Of a stretch of 64,000 nt of DNA, positions 35,936 to 47,020 are shown one piece after another. This DNA comes from Megalopta genalis. Its lineage: Eukaryota > Arthropoda > Insecta > Hymenoptera > Halictidae. The stretch spans positions 13,289,501-13,353,500 of the forward strand of contig NC_135019.1 of assembly GCF_051020955.1 (NCBI RefSeq), in the 5' to 3' direction. The notes under the pieces were generated by a model. That model saw only the letters and a program-made list of their open reading frames with translations, was not told where the DNA came from and did not search any database. Numbering within the stretch: position 1 is the first letter of the stretch; the number at the start of each line of letters is the position of its first letter. Position numbers and translations under genes: made by a program.

Positions 35936-36300
35936 CAGAGTGTACCAAAAATGTCTCGCAATTCAGAAATGGGGGATTCCTGAGGTCATTCGAAGTAACT
36001 TTTTCCTTAGCGAAAATGCAGTCTGTGGTTTTGTTCGCGAGTTATTAACGAAAAAGACTGACCAATGGGAGGCGAGCTCGGCTGGCGCGAGGCGGCCCAG
36101 CCAACGAGCGCACGAAGCCCAGTTCCGCTCATTGGCTCGGTTGCCTCGCGCCAGCTGACCTTGCCTCTCATTGGTCACGGTTCTTCATTAATAACTTATA
36201 AACAAAGTCGCGGATTGCATTTTCACTACGGAAAAAGTTACTTCGAATGACCTCAGGAATCGCCCATTTTCGGATTGCGAGACATTTCTGGGACACCCTG
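35936..36300. mobile_element. CAGGGTG-family hairpin MITE, most complete copy
   Basis: The 365-bp element starts CAGAGTGTACCAAAAATGTC and ends with TTCTGGGACACCCTG then TA. The outer arms pair over about 80 bp each (through CCTGAGGTCATTCGAAGTAA and TTTTTCCTTAGCGAAAATGCA). The GC-rich middle also pairs through ACCAATGGGAGG / CCTCTCATTGGT. No coding. Confidence 0.85.
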
Positions 36301-37252
36301 TATAGAGTCCATGCATACACTTACAGACAAAAGTTATAAAACACCCTTTAAAACGCAATCTTTTAGATGAAGATAAAAGAGAGTATAATAAATCGAAATA
36401 TGAAATTACATGCGCTGAAAACGGTTATCTCAAAATCAGTTTTGCTGTCGCTCGCATCATAAACAGGTCCAACTATCTGTGCACCAAAGGGTTTATTGCA
36501 CCCGTCTATGGCCGCTATTCTTTTTTATTTTTAGAGCCTACACGTAAATGAATGATACAATAAAATTTTTATTTCATTGTATAATTTACAGTGAACTCTT
36601 TAAACGACTGTCACAATAAAATAAATCTGACAATAACAATGGTGAATATAATATGAGATAACAAAAATAGACCGCGGATTTTTTATGTAATTGCGATAAA
36701 AACGACTAAAGAAAGTACGATCTATTTTTTTAAATTATTACAAGAAGAAATGTCTTTTTATTTCATTACTATTTCTTACGATCGAGTTAGACAATTTTTA
36801 TTTCGCACAACGATCCACGGTCTAATAATAAACAATAGAAAAAAGAAATGTTATATTGCACGAAAGTTTCTTTGCATTACGTGTTAGCCGTAGGAGTTAG
36901 TCGAGTTAACTCGAGCGCGCTAAACTAGCCAAACTGTGCACACTCGAGATAATTCGAGCGGCGTTGTACTTTATGTTGCTATAATTTTTCACACTCGAAT
37001 GCAATCGAGAATTGAAAATAACAATGTGAAAGCAAAAAAAAAAACACAATCGTTTTATTGATATTTATCATTTACATGGGATTATATAAGCTATAACACT
37101 TACTTATTCAAGTATAAAATATATCCTTTTTCTACTTATCACTTACGACTTATCTCTTCCTTGTGAGCCGCTTTCCGACAGCGTATTCATATTCAGATTC
37201 TGATTCGCTCATTTTTCAATATATATTTTACTAAAATATAATGTAAAATAGA
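36301..37252. other. AT-rich intronic sequence with a possible tiny coding relic
   Basis: Mostly unique. On the minus strand, 37212 down to 37150 reads MSESESEYEYAVGKRLTRKR and stops; an acidic then basic start like this is seen in some transposases, but 20 residues prove nothing. Confidence 0.35.
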
Positions 37253-37344
37253 ATATAATAACAATAATAATAATAATAATAACAATAATAATAACAATAA
37301 TAATAATAATAACAATAATAATAACAATAATAATAATAATAATA
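37253..37344. repeat. AAT/AAC trinucleotide microsatellite
   Basis: (AATAAC) and (AAT)n units over about 92 bp. Confidence 0.92.
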
Positions 37345-38114
37345 GTCATATTCTGAAAATTAGAATTGCAATAAAAATTTTGATTATTTTTGTGTTTTTG
37401 TAATTTTCTTGCCAAGACAACGTTCTAAATTGTGCTTTTTAACATTAAAAAAAATTGATTTTTTTTGGCCGGCCTTCTTCAAACAAATTGTGCATTAAGG
37501 AGTTAAGACCGCTGGCGTGTTTCGGCTCCAATGTTTCGAGAAAGCGTGGCGAGAGTTCTTTCTCGAAATATTGTAATTAATTATTTACACGGGTCCGGAA
37601 TATCTATTAAACCGACCGGCACTCTCTGCCTGTAATGGACACCGGCTCTTTAATCTTTAATTTCAATTAGAAGTTGCTCGAGGAAACGGCTGGCAAGACG
37701 AACCCGATGGACTCGGCGTGCTTTTATCCGCTGTGAAATATTTGATGAACGATTGCGCGTACCGAAAAATGAATAGCCATCGGAATCGAGGAGAGTCCGG
37801 CCCGGGGAATAATGCAAAACGCTGCGCGCGTGTTACGGCCCGGGAAGCCGGCAGCGGTCCGCCAAAAGTCAAGTAAAACCCGGTGGCAAACACACAAAAG
37901 CGGAAGTTCGCCAATATTCACCGTGCTAAACTTCATTTGCATGCAAAATAGAACGAAATTATCGGCACCGTGTAATTTTCGAGTCAAAGCGGTTCATAAT
38001 TTAGTTTCCTGTGCCGCAGAGTTTTCTAACGCGAGTCCGGCTTCAACTTTCGCTCGCTGCGACACCTAGTAGCCGGCCAACGAATTAGCCTCTTAACGCG
38101 ACGGTTTATGTATA
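37345..38114. other. intronic sequence, CpG-rich after 37500
   Basis: No exon or element boundary recognised. The GGAGTTAA near 37499 could be a lone TTAA-type end, but no partner was found. Confidence 0.4.
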
Positions 38115-38300
38115 CAGGGTGTTCCACAATTATTTTAACAGTCGAAAATGAGGGGTAGCTGAGGTCATTCGAAGTAACTTTTTCCTTTGGGAAAATGCAA
38201 TCTGCGGCTTTGTTTACGAGTTATTAACGAAAAACACTGGCCAATGAGAGGTGACTGTGCGAGGGAGAGAGAGAGAGAGAGAGAGTCTGCGAGAGAGTCC
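38115..38300. mobile_element. half of a CAGGGTG-family MITE ending in GA repeat
   Basis: Starts CAGGGTGTTCCACAATTATT after TATA and matches the family through CTGAGGTCATTCGAAGTAAC and GACCAATGAGAGG-like sequence to about 38252. It then passes into a short GAGAGA tract (38260-38286). The other arm is missing. Confidence 0.75.
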
Positions 38301-39360
38301 GCAGCACGAGGCTTTGACAGAAGGTCGGGACGGACTCGAGCCGCGTTCGAAGTATTGAACAAGTCACGAAGCGTGAGCTTTCCGGATTTTTGTTATTACG
38401 TAAAAGTGATATTTTTAAGAAAAACGCTGTTCACCTCTACTTTAGAACGTCTGAAGAATATTTACTAATTTTTCGGACCCGAAATAATATGTAGTTTAAC
38501 CGTGACAGCCGTTTTAATTTTCTGGCGTGCATGACACCTCGTGTGTACCATATGAAATTTATATACAAGGTGTACAGTGAAGATTAACGAATGATTTGCA
38601 AAGCTGATTTAATAATAAATAATCGCGTTAAGGGACGTAAAGGATTTGTTTATTAGAGAAATATGAAAAATATTATCGGTAAGAATCTCACCCATTTAGT
38701 TTTCAGCTACCCCCCCTGTATTTGCGGCCGTGGCCCGTTCCCATCCTCGATGGAATTACACCAAGATTCGGATAATGCGAGCGACGCGATGGGAAAACTA
38801 GCTTCGGCTCGAACTGGTTCTCTGCGCGTAAAACATGCCGCGGCCGCAGGATCACGCTAATATTACCGGCAACAATCGGCCGGCCCGAAACGCGTCCAAC
38901 AGCGTCCGAGCAAGAAGCTTCCGTGATTCCGGACAGTTTGGAATTTCTCGAATTACACACGCCGAGCTCCGTACAAAGCATCGCATTATACCGAACACTG
39001 GAATACCGTTGCGCTGTTTCCGGATCGATGCCGAACGGCTATTTAAATTTCACCGACTCTAATTTCATTCGTGAAAATGTTTGTTTTGTTCGGCGATACC
39101 GTCTCGCCGCGCCGCCGGTTCTCGGACTATACGTGTGTTCCAATGTTTTCGAGTGTTCCCCGGTTGACGACTGAAACAGTCCATTAACCTTAACAATGGA
39201 GAGGTCCTTAGCGCTGAAGCATGCGTGCTACGTGCGCGAGCCCATCCCCGCGTACAAACGTATAACCTCGAAGAAACTATTGTAATGTTACGATCTTCGG
39301 TAATGCAAAGCCTGGCCATAAGTTTCCGATCAGACGCGTTAACACGAAATTAATAATTAA
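38301..39360. other. CpG-rich intronic patch
   Basis: Unique, GC-rich in 38700-39300. Short overlapping frames only; no exon supported. Confidence 0.4.
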
Positions 39361-39437
39361 CACTAGATTGCCCAAGGCATTAAAAAGCAGTCATTTTTTG
39401 ACTGCTTTTTAATTTCAATTAGAAGAAAGATTATGTA

Positions 39438-39528
39438 TTAGGGGGACCGGAAAGTTATGTCGTTCATTTACATTAAATTCAAACAGATAAATATGCGCAG
39501 AAACGACATTACTTTCCGGCCCCCCTAA
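39438..39528. mobile_element. 91-bp mariner-type MITE
   Basis: Inverted ends TTAGGGGGACCGGAAAGT and TTAGGGGGGCCGGAAAGT pair over about 28 bp each, and TA flanks both sides (39436-39437, 39529-39530). The CCGGAAAGTT core is shared with the mariner 100 bp away. Only about 35 bp separate the arms. Confidence 0.9.
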
Positions 39529-39629
39529 TATATAATGATACAATTTCTTAGAATTTTGTGACTTTTTGTACAACATATAAATGCGTTTATTAATAATTGT
39601 AGTTACCTCTCCCCCTCCTTCATTTTATA

Positions 39630-40192
39630 TTAGGTCTACCGGAAAGTTCTGTCCGATAGCGTCACTTCAAGTTTCAATCCATATGCACATGTTAATTTGA
39701 GACATATATGGCAATCTCTCTTTATCATTGCATTTACACACATGTACTCTCCTAAATAAACTGAAACAAAGATGTCTCATGTTATTATTAAGTGAGACGC
39801 GATCGTGAAAACATGGCTACCGACGATAATGCCAGGCCACACGCTGCTTTGGCGACTCGTCAGAAAATCGCAGAGCTAGGCTGGGAAATTCTGTCGCATC
39901 CGCCATACTCCCCAGACCTAGCACCCTCCGATTATCACTCGTTTCTCTCTTTGCAAAACTTTTTACAGGAAAAAAGAATCAAAACTGAAGCTGATGTCAA
40001 CCAAGCACTAGTTGAGTTATTCGCCTCTAAAAATAAATCATTTTTTAAAAATAGCATTTACAAGTTGCCATCACGCCGGCAAGAAGTCATAAGGAACGAT
40101 GGAAAGTATATTCTACGATAAATATTATTAAATGTATGAAAATTGTGTTATATTTCAATTCAAAAACGGCCAGAACTTTCCGGTAGACCTAA
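39630..40192 (+). mobile_element. internally deleted mariner, family B
   Basis: Ends TTAGGTCTACCGGAAAGTTC and inverse, with TA flanks. As in family A, the leader is joined directly to the C-terminal third of a transposase. The frame at 39817-40121 reads DDNARPHAALATRQKI ... PDLAPSDYHS ... NDGKYILR, with second and third Asp 34 residues apart (DD34D). The first Asp and DNA-binding region are absent, so it is non-autonomous. Sequence outside the motif differs greatly from family A. Confidence 0.92.
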
Positions 40193-40616
40193 TATATGTG
40201 TTATACCTATGTTGCCCAAAAGCAGCCGTTTTGACTGCTTGGGAAATTTAAAATAATCAAATGACTCTTATCATTGAATTGAGTAAATTTCTTATATAAC
40301 CAGTTCGGCTCTGTATTGAAATAACATTTTTCATTTTTTTCGATTACCGTTACATGATAACATACAAGTACATGATAAATTGTCGATTTGGGCATATACT
40401 AGATAAGTTGCAGTTGCTCGATAAGCTAAAGTAGTACCTGTTATTCGTATCTTAAATTCTTTTTATTGTTAATATTTACTAATAACCTGTTATATAACTG
40501 CAAATAATATAAGAAAATATTAAAAATTAATTTTAAACAAATTTCTTCACACATTAGTTATTCTTTCACAATGGGCAATATAGGTATATACTAAGTTTCA
40601 GTCTTTCTAGTGTTAA

Positions 40617-41145
40617 ACAAAACACCTCGATTGTCTAGAAATGTAAAATACTATTGTTTGTGATTGTACGTAACGGAAAGTCGAGAGGGGAGCTTGGTAT
40701 AAAATGAATAACAAGAAGGATACACGAACTTCCATTTAATAACAACGACACGCGAGTGAAAAAAGGTAAATGTTGCACGGAAAAAAGTTGCCGGTCAGTA
40801 GAGATACTGAAAAGAATTTTCCGATCATGGTCCGATTAAATAGCTCTTTGAGTGTACGAAGCATGGAGGCGGAATAGAAACACAGGAGGTCGCCGCAGAA
40901 ATGCGCAAAAACGCTTGTTGCTTTTAGGATATCAATTTAGTCGGCCGTGTGTCCCATTCAGTGAAGAAGTAAGCGACATATGCGCGATACAATGTACCTC
41001 CGTGCAAATAGTATTCCAACGACGTTAAATTAACCTCTTGATATACAAATACAAATTTGAAGATACAAATAAGAAATAATACAAATAATAATAATAATAC
41101 AATATACATATACATAACAATACAAATAAGAATTTGACGCGTCCG
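40617..41145. other. unique intronic sequence
   Basis: No gene or repeat boundary recognised. Confidence 0.4.
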
Positions 41146-41877
41146 AAAAATACTATTTAATTTGGCTCGACTGAACAGTTATGTGCAAGCTGAGAAAGAG
41201 AATGTTTTATTTTGATTTGCGAATGTTATTGGTGTTGTCGAGAAGGTGGGAGGGTGGGGCATCTTGAACATTGTAAACAAACCAGAATCGACGCACGAGT
41301 GAAGCAACTGAGTAATTTAATAATATACTGCACGGCGTCCGCCGAAAACAGCTCTTGACGAGTTAGACTCGTCGAAGTGTACAGTGGCACACGAAATGAA
41401 TGACGACCCCAATTCGTCATTGCATGTCAAGGGGTTAAGCATCATTGGGCTTCTCGAGAATGGAAACGGCCAACGAGATATGTTGCAGTGGTTATAGGAT
41501 GCAGCCACAAAGCACTATTAGTGATTTAAAAAGGTCTAACTGCAAAACAGATGGCCATCCTCGTGCAATAAATTTTCGGTTTAGGACACTGTAAAATGAC
41601 ACGCGAATACACCTGTACAAGAAAACGGAACAACCACATTTGAGCCGTTTATTTTGAAAGTGGCGTAAGTCACTTTGTTTTTAAATCGATACATTTAAGG
41701 GTTTGCGTTCTAACACGTTTAAAAATATGGATGCTAACTTTCGAGAAGATTTACTTGTATTTGTTATCTCGGGATACTGATATTTTTCTCAGTATAAATA
41801 ATTTCGTATAAACATTAAGAAATCACCACTTTTCATTACGGTAAAGTGACTTATGCCACTTTCAAAATAAACGGCTC
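41146..41877. mobile_element. GAGCCGTTTATTTTGAAAG element, copy 2
   Basis: 732 bp matching 27111-27842 at the same length with about ten substitutions (roughly 98-99% identity by eye). It lacks the 80-bp left arm of copy 1. The right end AAATAAACGGCTC is followed directly by a non-LTR retrotransposon fragment. Confidence 0.85.
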
Positions 41878-41879
41878 AT

Positions 41880-42040
41880 TTCTGTAACTTGTGTAACCAA
41901 GCGCTGACAGTCGATCACCTACTATCGGAATGCAGAAAATACCAAAACGGAAGAAGAAGATATAACCTTAATTCTCCTTGTCGAAGTTAACGCCGCAAGG
42001 CCGTGCAGAAAATATCCTAATCTTCTCAAGAGATTCCAAA
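41880..42040 (+). pseudogene. C-terminal end of a non-LTR retrotransposon protein
   Basis: Frame 41880-41990 reads FCNLCNQALTVDHLLSECRK, a C-x2-C-x8-H-x4-C zinc-knuckle-like motif found after the RNase H region of Jockey/I-type retrotransposon polyproteins, then stops. A shifted frame at about 42002-42050 reads RAENILIFSRDSKLQ, resembling the usual last residues of these proteins. All upstream domains are missing, so this is a 5'-truncated or interrupted fragment. Confidence 0.7.
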
Positions 42041-42045
42041 CTACA

Positions 42046-42310
42046 GTGAGTCCCAGAATTATTGGCACGAGGTTATGTTTATAAAAGCTATTTCAAGGGT
42101 TTGCAAAAATTTTCACGATTCTTGTTCGTTCCCAAAATATATTTCTTACACTCCAAATTAACTAAGCAATACGAAAATATACCAATATTTATTATTAACG
42201 AAAAATGATAACAATTAATACTAAAATATTTGCTGGATAACCATTTTGTTTAATTGCTTCTGTCAATCTTCTCGGCATTAATTCAAGTAATTTTTCATGC
42301 AATCTGCATC
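42046..42310 (-). pseudogene. 3' end of a Tc1-like element
   Basis: Begins with a Tc1-type end ACAGTGAGTCCCAGAATTAT. On the minus strand 42302-42231 reads HEKLLELMPRRLTEAIKQNG, the usual C-terminus of Tc1-like transposases (LxxLxxSMPxRxxxVIxxxG type). The remainder of the gene and the other end were not found. Confidence 0.7.
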
Positions 42311-45130
42311 TATAGAATTCCATTTTGATTTTAACTTAGTTTCCAAGACATTTTTTAATATTATTTATACAATATTTTCGTATTTGTGATTCCAATTAAT
42401 TCGATTGATTGCAAAAGTTGCTAATAAAACAGAAGTGGAGGCGGGGGTCTCACTGAATCTTTCTGTTATTTTATTACCAACTTTAACATTAATTACCTTA
42501 AAAACTATAAGCCGTCTGCCGCTAAAGCCGGGTGTCATTGGATTCTACTTTACAAACTCTATCACTGTACCAAATCTCATTGAAAAGTGAGCGTCACCCT
42601 GAGGACTTCCTCTTGTCAGTTGACCTTCATAGCTCAGAAAAGTTACAAATAGAAACAAATAATTTATCCGCACCTTGTACCCGACTTAAAGCCGTGTACA
42701 TTTCTTCTATTAAACCTTTCTGATTCTTCAACCATTTACGAGATGTTCACTTGGTCATTTATGGACGAACACCCTGCACGTTCGTAAATTTTAAGATGTT
42801 TCGAATATTTGCAGGCCAAGATTAAATGAAACGAACAAATGAAGCAATATAAATAATTATTATGAAAAACCAGTATACATTTAGTGTCTGAGTTAGATAG
42901 TATATTCTTCATCTCTTACTTTTTGCAACATGTTTTAGGTGCAGGCGTTTCAACAGCTAACTGATTAAACACTGAACAAAAATAGAGAAAGAGAGAGAGG
43001 GGGGAGTGAGAGGGGGAGCGAGAGAAAATGGTGAACAAACTTGTTCGACGACGGACAAGGGTTGTTGTTAACTGGAAACACCGGCGCTGCGGAATAAAAG
43101 ACTTTTTCAGTGGCCCGATGATCGATGCCGGGGAAAGGAGCTCAGTAAATCTGTTTTCCAGAGATCCAGCTCCGAGCTCGTAGCTCTCGTCTCGGCTTGT
43201 ACACTCGTAGTTTTCAACCCCCCCTAGAACCGAGAACCGGGAGCCGGCAGGAAAATTCGTGCTGGAAGCGAAACGTCGCGTTTAATTTATCACGGAGTTT
43301 CAGCGTTAGAATTTCACCGAGATTTCCCGGACGACGATCTTACTCGTTTCCAACTGAGAACGGCTGGAGAGAAGCGAATTTTATTCGACCGGATGACAGT
43401 ATTATCTTCCGTCATGGCGTTGCTGTTAATTTAAAATTACCGGGGGCATTGAAACCGTTCCACAAAATAACGGGAGACCGTTATTCGAACGCCGTTATAA
43501 TAAGCGGCGTTGTTAACTTACTGTTCCACATTTATTTCCGTCCAACGTTCCGCGAGTTTCAGAGCTCGCCCGCTGCAATATCTTTCGGATCGAATTTGTT
43601 TCCGTTTCGGCCCCGTAATTGGCATCTCAACTCTTTCGTGACAACCGGTCACGAGCATAGTTTCATCTCGCGTGATTCCCTGCGTCGATAAAATCGCTTT
43701 TCGTCGAGTTCCAACCCCCCCGCGGAATTGTCAACTCTTCGGTCGCGTTTTCGAAACGAGTTCGAAGCAGAACGAGAATCTTATCAGCGACGGCACAATG
43801 GAAAAACGTTCCGCGACGAATTTCTTTCTCCGTCCGGCTCGCGGAGAGTTCTTTTTTAATCACGGGGCATTAACCACTTCATTAAGCGGAACCGGCTCGG
43901 GCAGAACATTCTCAAAAGAGAGCTTTCTCGAATCTGCGAAAGAAAGGACGGTCGTTCTACTTTCTTACGGAAAGTCGCTCGAAACTGAAACTTCATTCCA
44001 ACTCGTTTGCATCGCAATATTCGTAAATACCGGGGGGAAAAATTGTAGCTGTGTTACGAGAATTCTCGTTCGGCGGATGGGACAATCAAAGAAATTTTTG
44101 AAACGCGCACATAATTGCGCTATGAAACAGGAACTATCCCGAAACGGTGACGAGTATTTTCTAATCGAAATCGAACATTTAATAACAAAGCTTCTTGGTA
44201 CTTTACAATGAGGCTTCCTATATGTGATCTTATTTTGCTATCTTTAGAGAAATTTATCTCGGACATTATGACTTTTATCTTTTTAATGAAAAGCATACAT
44301 ATCCATTGTTATCGATGAAAAAACATATAACGTAAAATGATGTAAATATGTTGATTTTTTTGTTTATTTTTTTTACAGTAGTATCAATTTGACACGCGGG
44401 GGACACATTAGTAAAAACAGCATCTATTTTTAACAACATTTGCAAATAAAAATATAATTATAAAATACAAATATTAAATATATAATTTCGTAAAAACTAA
44501 AAAGGAATAAATTTTTAACGTTAAGTCTTTGTAAAAGCTTGATTCCAGTACTGCTAGACATTTTCGTACGCAATTCCAGTTTCGTTAACAATAGAACTAC
44601 CCAGCCCCAATCACGACCAAATGTGTACTGGTTTATAACAATAACAAGATTAAATTTATTTAAGCTCCGTACAATTTCTAGATAAATTTTTATTTAAAAA
44701 TCTCTTATAGAAACATTTTTATAGTATCCGTAATTGTAAAAGAGAAATAAAAACCAGTCATCTCGTGCAAGGGATTAAGATGAAAATAAAAATATTAAAT
44801 GACACACATAAGTCAGTAAAAATTAATTGTACTAACAAAATCAAGTTCCACACAAATTCCATCGAATCCGTTGGAGTTGTGTAGCCGTGTTTAATAATTC
44901 ATAAAAATGGAAAACGAATTATACCACATTCTGATTCAAACGTTCAACTAACTGTCTGCACATTTTTCGTTTTATATCATATTTTATATTACTTTATGTC
45001 GTATTTTTTGTCAGCACTATTTACCGCTTTGGGGCGCCTCGTGCACCATAATGGGCCGATCCCGATTTTCTAGCTTGCACAAGTAAATGAAAAAGAGAAA
45101 TTGTGTGTATACGTAAAGAAGAGTACTCAC
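42311..45130. other. end of the 27.5-kb intron, with a CpG-rich patch
   Basis: A GA-rich tract lies at 42988-43025. 43100-44210 is CpG-rich with two long plus-strand frames (43197-43691, 43672-44211) lacking any domain. 44211-45130 is AT-rich up to the CUB exon donor. No further exon was recognised. Confidence 0.5.
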
Positions 45131-45275
45131 TGGGATCCTTGACGGCAGTGATAACGAGACGGAAGCCATTTGCTTTAGTGCCCCAGGAGTCGGTGACGTA
45201 TTTCAGCGTTACGAAGTTCGTGCGAGTATAAATCGCGCCCACGGTCTGCTCCGTGTTTTTACAGGAGAAGTCCGC
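45131..45275 (-). CDS. exon: C-terminal half of a CUB domain
   Basis: On the minus strand the acceptor TCTCGTTTTGCAG precedes a 145-bp exon, and GTGAGTACTC follows as donor. The exon starts in phase 0 and ends in phase 1 (48 codons + 1 nt), matching the LDLa exon 27.5 kb away. It reads ADFSCKNT..., GAIYTRTNFVTLKYV and SWGTKANGFRLVITAVKDP, the typical second half of a CUB fold (a cysteine, then a hydrophobic NxVxLxxxx strand, then GFxLxxxA). CUB domains are extracellular protein-interaction modules; in Neto-type proteins they contact glutamate receptors or BMP ligands (family knowledge). The first half of the CUB must be on an exon above 45275 that I could not find in the window. Confidence 0.87.
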
Positions 45276-46486
45276 CTGCAAAACGAGAGAAACAACGGCC
45301 GTTAGATGCAAACATCCCTCGCGTTTATCATTTTTCTCGAGCACCATCGTTTTTCTCAGATGTATACAATCCGCTGGAAGAAACAGAACCGAAAACAAAC
45401 AATATTCGCGGCCGCGGCAGCATGAAGAAAAGTCCGAGCACACGCAACGCGCTGCACAGCGCTTATGAACGACGAAATCGTGGGCAAATCCGTAAAAATT
45501 AACTTTTTTTGGGGGGGAGGGGAGGATTGGATAAGTACAATTTTTGATCCTCTAATAATGTGGAAAACCCGAGATACGGATGTTTTATTACTCATATTTG
45601 CAAAATGGCCAGAACTCAGAGTTTTTCTTCATTTGCCGTGGATTAATCGTGGTGCGAAAAATGCTGCGGAAGCGTAAAGTTAGAGGCGCACAATTCTGAA
45701 AACAGCCACTTAATTTCAATTCTGTAAAATGGATGCTATTTGTGGAATATTTATATCAAGTAGAATTATCAAGTAGAATATTATCAAGTAGAATATTTAT
45801 ATATGTAATGATTAATTGTTACTCTGCTTATTTGTTTGTTTATTGAATTTGTACGGGAAGTTGGATTGATACACGGTTAAATAAAAAAGGATAAGATAAC
45901 TGCAATTCCTTAAATTAATATGATAAGTTTATACGGACTCATCGTACCTTAAAACTCATCGTACCTCACCTTATCGTTAGATCATTTCGTTAAAAACAAT
46001 TCTGTATACGTATTTTAGAGAGATAAACAATTTTTTGCTACACATATTAGGGATTGTAAAAACAACTTTTTCAATTACCGTTAATTCGGTGCAATTTTTC
46101 ATCAATACCAGTTTATCGGCATTTTGCATTTCCAAAAAGCTATCGATATCAAAAAATAGTAAGTATTAATAATAAAGATCGTATTAACAAGTAATCAAGT
46201 GTTACAGAAGAATAAAAACATATAAAATTTTATTCTAAATATAAATTAATTATAAAATATATGTAACAAATAAAAGGTGCATTAATTTCGAAAGCATAAA
46301 CACTTTCGCTTATTTGTCAGCTATTTTAAAAAATTAAGCGCGGAGGGCGAAATGATCTATCGAGGCTGTCATCTCTTAATTGCGACCTAATTTTCATACA
46401 GATTAATCCAGCCGCGGAAACAGCTCTTTCAACTTCTACACTGGTTAGGTCGACTGATCATTAAGACATCAAACGCCATTTGTATA
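45276..46486. other. intron upstream of the CUB exon
   Basis: AT-rich, with a G-rich run (GGGGGGGAGGGGAGG) at about 45510-45525 and a short local repeat (ATCAAGTAGAATAT) at 45754-45800. No exon recognised. Confidence 0.5.
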
Positions 46487-47020
46487 CAGGGTGAGTCACG
46501 AATTAGTTCCCACGATTTTTCAGCGCCTTCCGATGATCTGACAAAAACATTTTTCCTATCAAAGTTAATTAGTATTTAACCGACAAGAAATTGCAATCGT
46601 TTAAATTTAAAAACAAATTGCTTTTCGATAAAAGAACAAGGTCACCGTTATATTTTTAAACGATACCAGGTAATTTTAACTTGATAGTACTATAGGCGAC
46701 ATCGAGACGAATTCAACTATTTCAGCTATTATATTTCAACCATTCAATTATGTCATACGATGATATAATTGCCACAATATTTGAAAGAATTCGCATGTAA
46801 ACATAAACGAACAAATATTATGAAGTTACAATTACCTAGTTTCATTCAAAAATATAACGACGACTTTGTTTCTTCATCGAAAATCAATTTCTTTTTAAGT
46901 TCAAACGATTGCATATTCTTGTCGGTTAAATACTAATTAACTTTGATGGGAAACATTTTTTTTGTCAGTCCATCGGAAGGGGTTATAAAATTGTGAGAAC
47001 TAATTTGTGACTCACTCTTG
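46487..47020. mobile_element. 534-bp foldback element (CAGGGTGAGTCAC ends)
   Basis: Starts CAGGGTGAGTCACGAATTAG and ends, inverted, CAAGAGTGAGTCACAAATTA. The arms pair for well over 100 bp (including CAAAGTTAATTAGTATTTAA and CGACAAGAA). TATA flanks both sides (46483-46486, 47021-47024). Interior is AT-rich and non-coding. Confidence 0.85.

Larger units (their letters stand above)
39361..40612. mobile_element. TTAA-flanked element hosting two mariner-type inserts
   Basis: TTAA (39357-39360) precedes CACTAGATTGCCCAA, and the right end, inverted, reads CACTAGAAAGACTG next to TTAA (40613-40616). GCCCA also recurs inside both ends. A perfect 15-bp stem with a 5-nt loop lies at 39379-39413, and a looser hairpin at 40213-40240. 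A 91-bp MITE and a 563-bp mariner are inserted, so the original element was about 600 bp. The end CACTAGATT is shared with the element at 2861-3074. Confidence 0.7.

Noticed and set aside
43672..44211. A 179-codon plus-strand frame in a CpG-rich patch
   Set aside because: No recognisable domain, no supporting splice context, and similar long frames occur in every CpG-rich patch of the window.
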